This document shows, in pieces, positions 38,114-53,511 of a DNA stretch of 64,000 bases (its first letter is position 1; each line of letters begins with the position of its first letter). Under the pieces are notes generated by a model. It had not been told where the DNA came from. It was given only the letters and a program-made list of their open reading frames with translations, and searched no databases. Both the position numbers and the translations under genes were made by a program. The stretch is from Muraenolepis orangiensis. Its lineage: Eukaryota; Chordata; Actinopteri; Gadiformes; Muraenolepididae. The stretch lies in contig CM051018.1 in NCBI GenBank assembly GCA_027704905.1, positions 19,123,866-19,187,865 on the forward strand. The letters run 5' to 3'.

Positions 38114-40255
38114 CATTTCCATCCAGTAATCTCTCATATTATGGTCTGCTCTGGAGCTGAAAGATTGTGACATTGATGGATGGCGCCAGACCTTAGGTTT
38201 ACATTGAGGATTGTGCTAACCTGCTTTCAGGACGGGGCTGGCTTGTTTTGGGGCTGTTTGTGTGTTTATGAATATAGAATTAGCTTGTCACGTGATTCGC
38301 GATGGAGTTCATGGCGATGTGGAAAGCATTATACAAATAACAAACCAAAACTGAATAAAAAGATAAACGAACGTATACATACATGACGTGTATTTCTTAT
38401 ATCTCCTCCTGACCTCCCAAAAGACCATTCAAGGCAAATACATGGTTGTGAAATGTTTTAGCCATGACGGACTGTACATTAGCCATTCCGTTTTTTTCTG
38501 TAATCTGCTGTCTAAATGCAAGATTCCCCAGCTACTTGCATCAGCAGCAAGGTGATGACGCAAGTCGTGTCGTTGCTGAAAACCCTCCTTCCTCCACCTG
38601 CTTTGGTTCTGCTCTGTATGGTATGTTCCACCGTGGGTTCAGAGATCTGATGGAGCCCACAGGGGGGCTTGTGTAGCGGTCCCTCTTGTCAAATGTTGGT
38701 ATGCTGGTATCTGGCATCTGTATTAACATGCAGATTTAGATCGTGCAGCGTGGGAGTATACCTTAAAATGTGGAGTGGAACCATACAGCTCAAACTAAAA
38801 GTGCAACATCATTCCATGCCATAATTGGATAAATCGATGACATGGAGATTTCTGACAGAACCGGATCTAACGATCACGTTGTATGATCTGAATGTAATGC
38901 ATTTGCAAATGTAATGGCACGGAGAAGAAGGCTACAACTCAGCTACAAACATATCTTATTAAGCCTATGGCTCTGCAATACACTTTTTATATAGATTTAA
39001 ACATACATTTAACGAATACAAACAGATCGATTTCCGTTCATATTCTTACTAAAAAATATGTGTGCATAAGTATATGCATTGACAGAAGTGAGTTGTTTTA
39101 ATGTTCAGAGAGAGAAAAACCTGCTATTTAAAAATAAACCAGTGCTTTATTATGAGTGTATCTCAGCTCTTCCATCTCCTAACCCACTCTCCACTCTATC
39201 CTAAGCAATGCTCACATCGTCGCCGTTACCATAAATCACGCGTTAGCCAGAGGTGGTGTGGAAGCTAGCCCTCTGCTACTGGGGGTTAGCTTCCACCCAT
39301 CCATAATTTCCCGGGACGCAGGGTGAAGAGAGCGTGGGCGAGCTAGCTTGCTCCCGCTAAAGTGCCCCAGCGCTACAGGGGGCACATGTTTACTGACAGC
39401 CCCACTGAGGCTGCAAACAATCACCTGCTAGCACGGGTCCCTTCAGGGGCCTTTCCTGTTACATTAATGCATGGGGCCCTTGTCTCATTATTCATCTCAG
39501 CTTTGTCCTGGGCCTGGGGGGTGGGGTAGGGGGGGGGGGGAACTGCTGCGATGGGAGCCACCATGGTGCCTACAAATGGCTACTGGGTCATCTTTAGCAT
39601 CGCAGGTGCTTGACGCACACCCAGAGGGAACACAAGGCCCCCTACTGGGCCCTCTGTAATTTGGTATAATGTAAATTAAAGAGCATCTGCATGTTTGGCC
39701 TGAATTAGAATAATTAAAAGCGGCACAACATAAGGTGTGTCGTTTATATGCAGACCTTTTACGGCACTCGTGGTGGTAGCGTGCGCTAAAACGGCGGCTT
39801 TTCCCCCTTTGGGACTGGGTGTTTGTCTTGGTGCGCTCGAGAGCACAAGACAGGCTCATTAGCATCTATTTTACTGTGTTCTTTTGTTTAAGGCGATCGA
39901 CTGGTCTGTCTGTCTGAATGTGTCTGTCAACTTCCAAGTCCACATTTTCATTTTGTGTTGCTTTCTTAAGGCTAGTTCACCTAAGAATATTGTAATTCGC
40001 TTTTCGTAAAAAGTATTTCAGTCCATGCAATATCAAAATTGCCACCAATGCCTTGTGATATTTGTATGTACAAATAATTACAATATATCGTACCTTCCTA
40101 ATGGGACCCGTTAGAACATAAATAATCACTTGATGAGCGAAAATGAAACGTGACTTTGCTGTTCACATTTATTTTTAAGATGAAGGACATCTAAAAGCAT
40201 ATCCTGAAATGACCTCACATCTCCACGGTAAAATAGATAATAGATAAATAACATC
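38114..40255. other. intergenic sequence, no gene seen
   Basis: No coding exon, SINE or LINE recognised. Composition is mixed with a G run at 39530. Confidence 0.5.
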
Positions 40256-40640
40256 CCTCTGTGTGTGTGTGTGGGGGGGGGGGGGGGGGGGGAGAAAGTA
40301 ACTTTTAAGAATTATAATAACGTTCACCTTTAGGAGTATGACAATCTCGTGAATGGAGAGGACTCATAACAAGAGAAACAGGAACCGGAAACAGCCAAAT
40401 ATGGACATGGTTTCTTCCCGGGTGACATCATGCTGGTGGCTCTCATCGTGGAAGGAAACAGCATCAGCATCCGCATCCACATCGTCAGGCCTCCACTGTC
40501 ACCATCCGGGGGCCATGGGGGGGCGGCTGTGCCCTTTCACAGTGTATGTTTCAATGAACCCCCCCATCACCTCTTCACTCATGTAGCGCTAGGGCAACCA
40601 GCTTCTGAGAATGAAGAGAATGTTCTTGTATTATCCTTCC

Positions 40641-40826
40641 ACCACCATCAGCACCACCACCACCACTACCACCACCTACACCACCACCACCTACACCACC
40701 ACCACCACCTCCACCTCCTCCTCCACCACCTCCACCACCACCACCTCCACCACCGCCACCTCCACCACCACCACCACCACCACCACCTCCACCACCACCA
40801 CCACCACCTCCACCACCACCACCCCA
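40641..40826 (+). repeat. (CCA)n/(CAC)n trinucleotide tract
   Basis: About 185 bp of cac with ctc and tac variants. It translates to poly-His, poly-Thr or poly-Gly and is not a gene. Confidence 0.95.
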
Positions 40827-41370
40827 CACGCTAGCCCTGCCTACCCTGCTGCGTATTGTACATTTCCATACCCACGTTTCACTTTAATCTCCGCTGTCAC
40901 GCTGCAAACCCCTTTATCTGGGACTACCGCATGTGATGTCATTTCATCACAAATGATTTTGAAACGCGCCGTGTCCATTGTTGATTTTTTTCCCTACCAT
41001 TTTTTTTGCTATTCTTCTAAACGTAAGGATTCACATACATGTGCAAATGTACATTTGACTCTTGCTGCACGTGTAATAGGATTTCAAATATTCATTAGAC
41101 ACGATGGGTCTTGATGGAAATGCTTTGATATGGTACTATTGATTCATATGAGCGAAAAGCATAGCCATGTTGAGAGACGCTATTCACAGGACATTAACTC
41201 CAGTGCCATAAGCGGATTTGTGTCAATATTTGGAGGTTACGTTTCCCAATAAAACATAAGTCACACAAAATGGTAAAATTTTGGATTCAAGACGAGATGG
41301 ACGACATTTTCATTTTTTTCTCTCCACTCATTTTTAGATTGGAGTTACTATGCACACTGTGTGTGTAAGC
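40827..41370. other. intergenic sequence, no gene seen
   Basis: AT-rich, no recognised feature. Confidence 0.5.
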
Positions 41371-41487
<117 letters not shown>

Positions 41488-42311
41488 CGTGTATGCGTGC
41501 GAGCGTGTGTGCCCGCACGCGTGCGTGCGTGTGTGTGCGTGGGTTTACACGTGTGCGTCTCTCCTGCTTGTGCCTCCCTCTGTGTCTGTCTGTTTATCTG
41601 AAGCTACAAGGTCAAGTAAACAAAACGCACCTGTCCTTTTATATTGTTAAAAGCTCTGTTCCCTCGCCAAAGAACACCAGGGCTACACTTGAAGAAATAG
41701 GTTAGAGAGGAAATCCTGCCGCAGCTCCGGAAAATGAAGAAAAGGTTTCTGACAGGTTTACCGCGTGACTCGGATAGCGGGCCCCCGAGAGGCGGGCAAA
41801 GTCTGGGCTATACAAGATGAAGAACTCTGAGGATCTCTGTAAGACCGGCAAGAGCCAGGGAGGGGGGGGGGGGGGGGGGGGGTGTAACCAGAATGAGCCT
41901 TGCCCTCAGCGGTAAAAAGGAATTGAGCCACGGTGCACTGATGAATAATTTAGCATTTCATATCGAGTTAATTCTCTTTATCCGTCTCAGCCGTTTACGG
42001 CGAACAAATATCCACTTAGGAGGTGCGCTTCTGAAAGTCTGCGTCCACGTTGCAGCCTGGGGGTCATGACGGATGTTGCGGCACTCGAGAGTCCCCCCCC
42101 CCCAGGTTTGCCGCGGGGCATGTGTTTCACATGTGGTTCAAGAACAACCACATGCAACGATGGTGACCACCTCAGAGCAGGGGGGGGGCATTGTGTTGTT
42201 TCGGTTGCCGTACATTTGATAGTATGTTAAGCACATGTTAGGCATTTGTAACTTCTTATCAGCCTGGCTTTTAAATGAACATTTGTTAATGCTCTGAGGA
42301 CTATGATTGTG

Positions 42312-42314
<3 letters not shown>

Positions 42315-42357
<43 letters not shown>

Positions 42358-42365
42358 TGTGTGTG
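42315..42365 (+). repeat. (GT)n microsatellite
   Basis: GT array abutting the antisense dispersed repeat that begins at 42364. Confidence 0.95.
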
Positions 42366-42505
42366 GTTGGTGGCTGGCTTAAGCAGCCTCAAGCCTGGCC
42401 CCGGTTGAGTCTGATTAGACTCCGGGACTGGGTGACCAAGGACTACCCTTTGCTGCACACCGGGCGATCCTTGGTAATCAAGGCCCACAGGCCCTCCATC
42501 CTCAG
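42364..42505 (-). repeat. dispersed repeat ending in (CA)n, copy 2
   Basis: The reverse complement reads gtgggccttgattacc, then gtctaatcagactcaacc, then gaggctgcttaagccagcc and a CA array, collinear with 5955-6094. The microsatellite sits at the same end in both copies. Confidence 0.6.
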
Positions 42506-43031
42506 GGGGAGTGATAGCATGTCAGCACGTACCACACTGCTCTGCTTGTTTTAATCAACTACAAACTCCACTATTAACCGATTTGCTCATCATCATCATC
42601 CTCATCATCCTCATCCTGTGTTACTGTTGTTGTTGTCGTCGGGAGCTCAAAGAAGCCATTTCATTGGCATGTGGCATGGGAGACAGCTCCGCCCGTATAT
42701 AAGACCAATTGCACATATAGCATATAGCATATAGCATAGAAGCGTATAAGACATTGCAGGAGAAAATGGAAATGCAGAGGTCTGGAAACATCCATGAAGT
42801 GTTAAACATACAGTTGGATGATTGGATGTGGTATTGTGTGCTTTTGTGTGATTTTAGTTTTCTGACCAATTGTTAACGGATTCACTGCTGCATTGGTCCT
42901 GAACCACCACAGTCTATCCACCGGCGAGTCAACGTTTAAAGGCAGTCTGCACCGTGTATAACATATTCACCACATTCATCCCCACACTTTTGGCAAATCT
43001 ATTTCATCTTCTGGCAAATCAATTGAGAGAA

Positions 43032-43401
43032 ATGACAAGAATAAATAACCAAATCCCTAAATGTACAGTTAAATGAACACAGTGTGTGTTTCTCTTCCTC
43101 TGTCAACACGTGTGTGGCTGAGTAGGAGTGGAAAAAAAGGTGAGTAAATCCCGTGGATCAAAGGTGATGGCGTGTGTTTAAGCTTTTACAGCATATTGAG
43201 AATATGCCTTGTTCACCGGGTACAGTGGGTCACCGGCTAGGCAATTGTTCTACAGAGATATTTAGTAGAGAGGGCTTGGAGCAAGTGTGTCTTCATATTG
43301 GAATCTTGTGGGCTTACACAGTGAGAAGATATTTTGTTTGATTTAGTTGGGGCTTGGTGTCTATCTCCATGCATTAGAAAAACACAATAAGTATAGATTT
43401 A
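43032..43401 (+). repeat. about 400-bp repeat, copy A
   Basis: Starts atgacaagaataaataacc and ends cacaataagtatagatt. It is collinear with 45099-45508 through shared blocks such as gcttggtgtctatctccatg and tggctgagtaggag, with small insertions and deletions. Confidence 0.85.
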
Positions 43402-44381
43402 TGTGTATAACATCTGGTACCAATTGTTTTTTTGCCATCACCTTTTCACTGTGCTACAATTTGGGTATAATTGGGACATTCCCAGTACATTTTCCCCCTT
43501 TTTGAGTGAAATCTATGGCACAATAATAGCACATTGAAGACGAGGTAACCATTTACGTGTGTAAAAGAATGACTAAAAAGCTTCTCAAACGCTAACACAA
43601 ACGTGGCACTCACACAAGCCGTTTCTAGGGAGAAGAGATTGCCTTAGACACACATGTGGCACACCAGGTCGAGAAGGCGCTGGAACAAGGACAAGCCTGT
43701 CTTATTCCATGAAAGGATGCTTTTCTTAAAATTAAATAATATATCTCAGAAAAGCTACAAAATAAATAAGAGGCTCACTGCTAAGAACTGTGAGCTCCCC
43801 CCTCCTCCACTCTATTTTTAAACAGCCCCGGCATGAGAGGCAAGGTAAAGAGGAACGTCTATTCAAGCCGCCGGGGGAATGCAGGCTTAAAAATGGATAT
43901 ATTGGTTACAAAGAAGCAAAGCTATCTAATATTAAGGTGCGATTATCTACCGGGGGAAGCTGTTTAAATCACATCTCCCTATTTATCTCTATCTCCATTC
44001 TCTCACACTGGCTCTCGCTCTCTGTCCATTTCTTTGTGCGTTGTAATGCCGTGCTTATGAAGCAGAGCACGTACCCCCTCCGCCCCCCCCAACAAAAATG
44101 ATATAATGCCAGAAAATGGGGTTTAATTAACTTTTTGTGTGTGTCCAGTCCAGAAGTTGGAGAGATGTCGATTATTTCCAATTAATAGGATGAAGGTGGC
44201 TTAGAAGAGAAAAAGCACAATGCGGACAATGGGTTGTTAAAGTAAAGTCAGGCCGCGAGGGCCCTGCAACTGTTGGACCAAAACGCAGATCCAGCAGGTT
44301 TCTGTATAGGAGCTCCGTGATGACTGCACAATTAAATCACTCCACTCCTCACTCGGGTTCTGAGGCAAAGGTATGCCTCGG

Positions 44382-44600
<219 letters not shown>

Positions 44601-44662
44601 CATCAGAACAGCATGTGGTACACACAAGACAATCCTTGTGTCGCCCAGGATTCACTCTATTC

Positions 44663-44713
<51 letters not shown>

Positions 44714-45098
44714 ACACACACAAAACCCACTATAAATGTATTTGTGTGTCTCACAAGAGTGTTTCTGGGTTTTGTCGATGCCTTAACCTGCGAGGCTTGA
44801 TCAATTTCAATTAAAGCGAATGAGGGAATTAGTGGTAATTTGCCACAATAGGTAACGCACCGATTCTTCTGTTTGTCTGTGATACTTATTGACAAGTGAA
44901 ATTGACAGCAACGTGAGAAAGTGTTTGATTTCACTGGTTACATTTGATTCTCTTATTACCTTTTCGGACTACTTTTCGTAAGTAAAAATGCACTTCGTAC
45001 ATCATCGTAGTTAAAAACCAAGTACAGGCTCAAGCGCCCAGTTTGAATCATGTGAAAAAATGGTAACAGTACAAGTAACGTTCAGTGTTCACAAGTTG

Positions 45099-45508
45099 AT
45101 GACAAGAATAAATAACCAAATCCCTAAATGCGCGCTTCAATTACTGTCAACACATTCGTGGCTGAGTAGGAGAACATCACATGTAACAAAGGGGACGGCT
45201 GTCAAACATTCAAAGTGGGTTTGAAATGTCAGCGATCCCTTTGTTAATGTAAGCATAAGTGTTCTAGCTTTTACAACCATTTAGAATATGCCTTGTTCAG
45301 CTTGGTACAGTGGGTCACCGGTTATGCAATTTTTATACAGGAGATATTTAGTAGAGAAGGCTTGGCACAAGTGTGTATTCCTATTGGAATCTTGTGGGCT
45401 TACACAGTGAGAAGATATTTGTTTTACTCAGGTGGGGGCTTGGTGTCTATCTCCATGCATTAGAATAACAATAGAATATTAATAGAACAACACAATAAGT
45501 ATAGATTA
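45099..45508 (+). repeat. about 400-bp repeat, copy B, flanked by 21-bp direct repeats
   Basis: Same unit as 43032-43401. It is flanked by cgttcagtgttcacaagttga (45079-45099) and its copy with c to a at one position (45514-45534). The second flank overlaps a 16-bp inverted repeat. Confidence 0.8.
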
Positions 45509-45549
45509 TATTGCGTTCAGTGTTAACAAGTTGAACACTGAACGCAATA
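45509..45549. repeat. 16-bp perfect inverted repeat (hairpin)
   Basis: tattgcgttcagtgtt at 45509-45524 pairs perfectly with aacactgaacgcaata at 45534-45549 around a 9-base loop. Confidence 0.9.
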
Positions 45550-46524
45550 GAAAACAGGGGGCATGATTTGGTCTGCAGTCACTCTGTAACACTGCAGTCC
45601 TCTACCTAGCGAACAGGCCCATGATGATACACAGCGGGTCAATATGACGACTAAATGTCTGCCATGCTGCGGTCTCCCCTCCTGTTCCAGGTGATCTATC
45701 CAGCCCCCCGCCTCCCCCCGCCACCGCCATGCACCATGTTGATGTTTATTCAATGCACAGAGCCAATCACTTCCTGTCCACGCTTTCAATCAATTTGACG
45801 ACGGCGCCAGCACACGACTGTCACGTGGTCCCGGGACAGCAGCGGAGTCCCGCCGGATAACTCTACCGGCAAGGTCGGCCTTTATTCCTTATTGATTACC
45901 TCCGCAGATCAGCCGTACAGTCCAATAAAGTGCAAGGGGCCAAGGACTGCTTATCACTACCCCAGAAACTCATAAAGACTGACTTGCTCTCCTCCCCACA
46001 TGTATTAAGGTGTATGGGTTTTATGATTGGCGAAGTAATACAGCAATGAGTGGAGTGTTATAAAAAAATAAAAAACCACTGGATTGTTTTGGCCCTGGCA
46101 CAATGTAATTTATATATGTTGTGTTCGTTTCCCTTTTGGCAGATTTAAAAGGACGCCGTGCACCAAACCGCCTCGAAAGCAATTGCTGTAAAATGCAGCT
46201 GACTTGTCGAAAGTAAAAAGTTGGACTGTTTGACCGTGATTGTTTGTTTGAGTGTGATTGTTCCATTCGTGGAACAGTTCCCTTGCCAACAAAGAGTTTG
46301 TGTTGCCTAGTTACCAGTCGCAGAATAAAAGCCGTGAGTAACGGGTCCGGGAAAACATCTGGTAACCCCAGGTGAGTCATCCCCATCGTTTGTCTGGGTT
46401 GATATCGGGCCGTTTTGGGCCAAGCTTTATATATTTACTCTTTTACGCATTACCTACATAGTATATCAGATAATTAACAGCTACAGAGATTTACAAAGAA
46501 TATGTGTTTAAATGCCCTGATATT
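45550..46524. other. intergenic sequence, no gene seen
   Basis: No coding exon or named repeat recognised. Confidence 0.45.
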
Positions 46525-46592
46525 TATCTATATATAGATATATATATCTATATATAGATATATAGATATATATACTGTATATAGAGAGAGAG
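46525..46592. repeat. AT-rich palindromic tract
   Basis: tatctatatatagata units followed by gagagagaga; similar to 21030-21085. Confidence 0.8.
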
Positions 46593-47297
46593 AGAGATTG
46601 TATGACTTCATGGCATATGATTGCGACATGTGGATTGCATTTATATATTAAAGGTACAATATGCCACAAATATATATTTGTGGGTTGAAAACGTGCTCTA
46701 AAACACATTCTGTGATGTAGACTGTAACTTTAAGGCTACATGGATCTAGGTCAATTGCTCCGACTCTGCAGCAGCTTAAAAAAAACCTCAGGTTAGGTTT
46801 TTTTTGCAACCAGAACTTGCTCTTTGAAAATGGGCGGGGCGTGGAGAGAGAAGAGGGAACCACTTAAAATAGTTTAACCTTATTCTTAACCTGTTCAAAT
46901 GAGCAACTGTTCAAATGTTCCTCAAATGTGCCTAGCAGTTACATATGTTCATTCAGAAAGACTATATTCAGTGTCCTGGAGTAAGGAAATTAAATAAAAC
47001 AACAGATACATAATTCACATCAAAATGGCCATAGCGGAAAACTATACCAGATAATACAAGGCTGTGTGGGTATGTTATGCACCTTAAAACATCACTAAAA
47101 CTAGAACGACAAAAATACATGAATTATTAAATCATCAATAAATGAACCAGGTCCTTTAAAAAGGCTTGAGCTTAGACAGGAATAGACCCTGGAGTTCACA
47201 AGGCATCTGGGGAAGCTTTTAAGTTGTGTGAGGTGTTAACTATGGGCTGGTTCACCAAGAGGCTACCCTGCATTTCTTACGATTCTGACCATCCTAT

Positions 47298-48438
<1,141 letters not shown>

Positions 48439-48720
48439 GCAGATTCAAGATTCAAGATGTTAAATTGCCATATACAAAGTACACTACATACATACACTAT
48501 ATACAATACTATGCACTTAAATTACACTATACAACACTATACGATAACAATACTGTACACAATAAAATTAACAATAAAAAAATAGAAAGTGACTGATCTA
48601 TGTGTTGAATTGTGCAAAAAGCATTTTAAAGCGATTTAAAGTGCCAGTTGTGCAGCAGCATCATGAATACAGTGCAGTGCATTGCAGAACAGTGCAGTAA
48701 ATGCAATATGTCCAGAAAGT
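48439..48720 (-). mobile_element. possible LINE 3' end, antisense
   Basis: On the minus strand the piece ends ggcaatttaacatcttgaat and a second cttgaatc, resembling the gtgacaataaacttgacttg tail of the LINE at 30160-31423. The remainder is AT-rich 3' UTR-like sequence without coding. Assignment rests on the tail only. Confidence 0.4.
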
Positions 48721-48961
48721 TCAGCCAAGTATGATATGTGTATGTATGATAGTGTAATATAATATGGGTGACAATGTTATGATAAGTATATATGTGTATA
48801 CTGTTCCTTCGAGGTTACGACACACGAGAGACAGTATGTGTTAATAAATACCTGTACATGTACATGCCTTACATGTCGATTAAACTGAAATACACATAGA
48901 TCCTGGATAGATCCGGGATATCTTTGTTGTGTAAACAGTTCCACATTGTTTAAGCCCGGGG

Positions 48962-49040
48962 TAGACTAGTAGACTAGTCTATCTGGATCGATATAGATCA
49001 ATATAGATATATAGATAGACTAGTAGACTAGTCTATCTGG
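48962..49040. repeat. 25-bp direct repeat with palindromic core
   Basis: tagactagtagactagtcta plus tctgg occurs at 48962 and again at 49016. The unit contains agactagtct, a perfect palindrome. Confidence 0.85.
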
Positions 49041-49717
49041 GGCAATAAGACTAGACTAGTAGTTAACAAGTAGCAACTAAAATCAACAGTGGGTAATGTA
49101 GAGCTAAAGTTTCTCCCAATGCGTTACACTGCGTTGCGGGCCATAGCAGGCGCGTTAGCCCATGACGGATGGTCTACAGATAAAAACTAAATTGTGGTCA
49201 TTGAGGTCTTGCTTGGGAAGATGTTGCACCACCCATGAACATTAGAAAGCCGCGGGAGCAGCTTCACATGTTGGGCATAAGCGTCATGCGGTGGAGACTC
49301 AAGTCTGATCAGAGGGACCAGTGACCGGTCCAAGAGTCCAACATTTCCGCAACCGGTAGTCCATGTTCACTTCACGTAGACATGAAGCTACACACAACCT
49401 CCTCTCGGTGTATTTACATGGGAAATAACATCAACGGAATAGAAATAAGATATTGAAATGAACGTCAATTGAATAGTATCTACAGCTCTGGATCCTTATG
49501 AGGAGCGGTCTGATTGAGCTTGTTAAATTCATCAGCCTTCAAGGTACCAGGGACCAAATGTGCGTGTGAATATATTACGGAAACGGGCTCTTATATAATT
49601 CATAGCGCTTCTCATGGCCTCTCATCATCATGAGCTTCCTGAGGATCAGGGAACTAGACTGCCTTCGTGTTCAATGTACTTACTAGCCCAACATCTCATA
49701 ATTGACCCGTCCTTGGC
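49041..49717. other. intergenic sequence, no gene seen
   Basis: No coding exon or named repeat recognised. Confidence 0.5.
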
Positions 49718-49718
49718 T

Positions 49719-50154
<436 letters not shown>

Positions 50155-50351
50155 CACGAAGGCACGAGGGCAAAAGCACTTGATGTCACACTCTAGACTA
50201 TAGGGTTGGCACAGTGAGATAAGGTATCATTAAATGCCAACACCTGTTGCCTATTAAAACAGCTTTGGACACGCAGCACCGGTGTGTACTGAGCTCCTAC
50301 CAACCCTCCGCTTGTACGACACGCCAGGGTCCTTGTAAAAGTAGCATGTCT

Positions 50352-50355
<4 letters not shown>

Positions 50356-50430
<75 letters not shown>
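50356..50430 (+). repeat. (GA)n microsatellite
   Basis: GA array, followed 25 bp later by a (CA)n array at 50456-50490. Confidence 0.97.
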
Positions 50431-50433
<3 letters not shown>

Positions 50434-51224
50434 TGACTTCCTCTGCGATAGAAACACACACATACACACACACACACACACATACACACACTAGCATGCA
50501 TTAAACACAACGTAACACAACGCTAGCAACACACAGCTCCTGAATCTCGCCCTGGCACCTTTTTGCACATCGTATGTGCTAAACAAGAGGCGCTAGCCCA
50601 CACAAATGCGGTGCATATTTTTTCGTGTTATTATGCAACTAATGTTTAAAACATGGCACAACTTGCTCTCTGTGAACACTATCTATGCGCTACCCGCTCG
50701 TCTGAGAGTATCTTTTTTATTTATTTTTAACACCCACCCTCCACTTCATTTTTGCACATATTTAGACATTTTGACCTATTTAGATTTGGAGATGTTCATT
50801 CTAGACGCTGCCAGATAACACTGCACTGCACTGCACCGCATCCCCCCGTTATAATGATAAGCAGGAGGATATTAGAATAGGAATTGGCAATGTCTGCGGC
50901 AATAAAGTACGATAGACTAATAGCCCACTATCTATGGCTCTTACAAAATACGTAGGTATGGGTATGTGATCAGATTTGACCGCCAACACCAACTTTACAA
51001 CACACGTTTTACAAGCGTACTAGCGTCTTTCTAATTAGATGGTCTAAGTCGATTTTAGATGTTAGATATTGTTTAATTCATTGCCAACTTATTGTACTTT
51101 TACCTGATTTTTGTTGCACTTTTAACCTGAGCACAGACTCAGTTATTGGAGACGTGTAAGGAATGAAATTCACTTTTGACTTCTGGTGACCAGTTGTTCT
51201 CTTAGCTACCTTTGTTGAAACACA

Positions 51225-51285
51225 TTTGTGTAAGTCACATTGGATAAAAGCGTCCGTTAAATGACTATAATGTAATGAAATGTAC
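51225..51285 (+). mobile_element. SINE 3' tail fragment
   Basis: taagtcacattggataaaag followed by cgtccgttaaatgactataa and a short taatg repeat is the conserved fish SINE tail, also present at 63781. No tRNA-like head was recognised upstream, so this is a fragment. Confidence 0.65.
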
Positions 51286-51717
51286 TTCTGACTGACAAAA
51301 GTGCCGATGGTCCACACCTAATTACGACACTACTATACTATTCTATCGAACACGTACCTATAGGGCCTTAGCATATTCCGACTGTACCTAAGCTGCAATA
51401 TATGACTCAACAAAATTCTCCACCAGAAGAACTTTTTCATCCACAAAATCCAATCACTCGTGCTTCATAGGAGGGCTGTAGCAGATAAGGATTTAATTAT
51501 GAAGTCCAAAAACATACGGGGCATACAGTATATGCTTTCCTTATCAAGAGAAAAAGTGCTGGACTTTAAATGCACCATGTGCTTCTGTTGTAACAAAAAA
51601 GGAAGGAAGATGTACAGAGGAAGAGAGAGAAAATGCATAAATTGAGGTAATCTGTGGACCATCTTTCATGCCTACCCTTAAAGAGTCTTACCGCAGGAAT
51701 AATAACTCAATATAAGA

Positions 51718-52135
51718 GATCAGAACATACCAGAATAGAACAGAACATACTAGAATAGAAGAGAACATACCAGAAAAGAACAGAACATACCGGAAGAGAA
51801 CAGAATAGAACAGAACATACCAGAATAGAACAAAACATACCAGAAAACAATATAACATTCCAGAATAGAAAATAACATACCAAAATAGAATAGAATAGAA
51901 CATACCAGAATATAACAGAACAGAACACAATAGAATATAACAGTACATACCTAAAGAGAATTGAACAGAACACAATAGAACTTACCACAATAGAGCAGAA
52001 CGTACAAGAATAGAACAGAACACAATATAATAGAACAGAACATACCAGACTAGAATAGAACAGAACAGAATAGACAAGTAGACATTAGAACATAGCAGAA
52101 GGGAATAGAATACAACAGAATATAACAAAACGTGC
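51718..52135 (+). repeat. degenerate (gaatagaacagaacatacca)n minisatellite
   Basis: A-rich array of gaatagaaca and gaacatacca blocks in variable order over about 400 bp. The Tyr/Phe/Ser-rich frames on the minus strand are artefacts. Confidence 0.9.
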
Positions 52136-52277
52136 TATTGTGACCACAGTAACCACACAGGGAACCCACAGATAGGAGCGACAAGGTAGTGGAATTGAGT
52201 GCATCCCGGGTGTGTCTTTAGATTCCTCCGAAGCTTGTTTAATTAGCTCAAACGCACCCCCCCCCCCATGATGACTA

Positions 52278-52289
52278 TGTGTGTGTGTG

Positions 52290-52328
<39 letters not shown>

Positions 52329-52372
52329 GTGTGTGTGTGTGTGTGTGCGTGTGCGTGTGCGTGTGTGCGTTA
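52278..52372 (+). repeat. (GT)n microsatellite with GC variants
   Basis: GT array with gcgt interruptions. Confidence 0.95.
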
Positions 52373-52556
52373 AGTAGGATGGGAGGATGGGGCTTGCTCA
52401 GATGAGAATGAGCCTACGAGATATGAGGAGGATTGTTATTTTTTACCAGGCTAGGTGCACAAGTGTGTGTGTGTGTATGTGCGTGTCCATGTGCACGTGT
52501 AAATAATAAGGAAACAGTGTAGGACGGGCCAACAAACCAAGCCTCGTACATCATTA

Positions 52557-53147
52557 GGGCCTTTAGCATGGTACCATGCTTTAGCGTTGTACAAGCCTTT
52601 AGTATGATACTAGCCTTTAGCATGGTACATGTATTTAGCATCGTATAAGGCATTAGCATCGTACAAGCCTTTAGCATTGAAGAGCCTTTAGCATCATACA
52701 AGCCTTTAGCATCGTACAAGCCTTACGCATCGTACAAGGCTTTGGCGTTGTATGAAGACTTTAGCATCTTACAAGGCTTTAGCATTGAATTAGGCTTTAG
52801 CGTTATATCAAGACTTTAGCATCTTACAAGGCTTTATAATTGCATTAGGCTTTAGCGTTATATCAAGACTTTAGCATCTTACAAGGCTTTATAATTGTAT
52901 TAAGCTTTAGTGTTATATCAAGACTTTAGTATCTTACAAGGCTTTAGAATTGTATTAGGCTTTAGCGTTGTATCAAGACTTTAGCATCTTACAAGGCTGT
53001 AGCATCGTACAAGGCTTTAGCGTCATACAAGGCTTTAACATTGTACAAGGCTTTTGCATTGCATAAGACTTTAGCATGGTACAAAGCTTTAGCATTGTAC
53101 AAGGCTTTAGCATCATACAAGGCATTAGCGCCGTACAAGGCTTTAGC
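52557..53147 (+). repeat. about 18-bp minisatellite (ctttagcatcgtacaagg)
   Basis: Some 30 degenerate copies over 590 bp. The middle (about 52740-52990) shows a higher-order unit of roughly 60 bp: ctttagcgttatatcaagac, then tttagcatcttacaagg, then ctttataattg. Confidence 0.92.
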
Positions 53148-53456
53148 AGGACGTCAGGCACGCCCGCCAGGAACAGAGAGCCAAATGACACCCTTTAAAG
53201 GGCACCTTTTAACTTGGGGATCCAATTTAAAACTGGCGAAGCTTATGCTAATTATCCCGGGGAAGCGCTGTCACCGCGGCCGCTGAAATCCACTTTTGTT
53301 TGTTTGGTTGTGGGTAAGAGCCGCTGTCTCCACCGGTGCTGGACAGCGGACCTTGCGGGGTTGGAGTGCACATGACGACAGGAAGTGTGCTCATCCCATT
53401 TCTTGCAAGCAGCGAGCCTCTCATCGCGTGAAGATTAAACGGACGATTCCGAGCCC

Positions 53457-53511
53457 TGTGTGTGCGCGTGTGTGTGCGTGTTTGTGTGTGTGTGCGTGTG
53501 TGTGTGTGTGC
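53457..53511 (+). repeat. (GT)n microsatellite with GC variants
   Basis: gtgtgcgtgt units. Confidence 0.9.

Noticed and set aside
40430..40834. Histidine-rich or threonine-rich protein
   Set aside because: Translation of a CAC/CCA triplet tract without a conserved domain.
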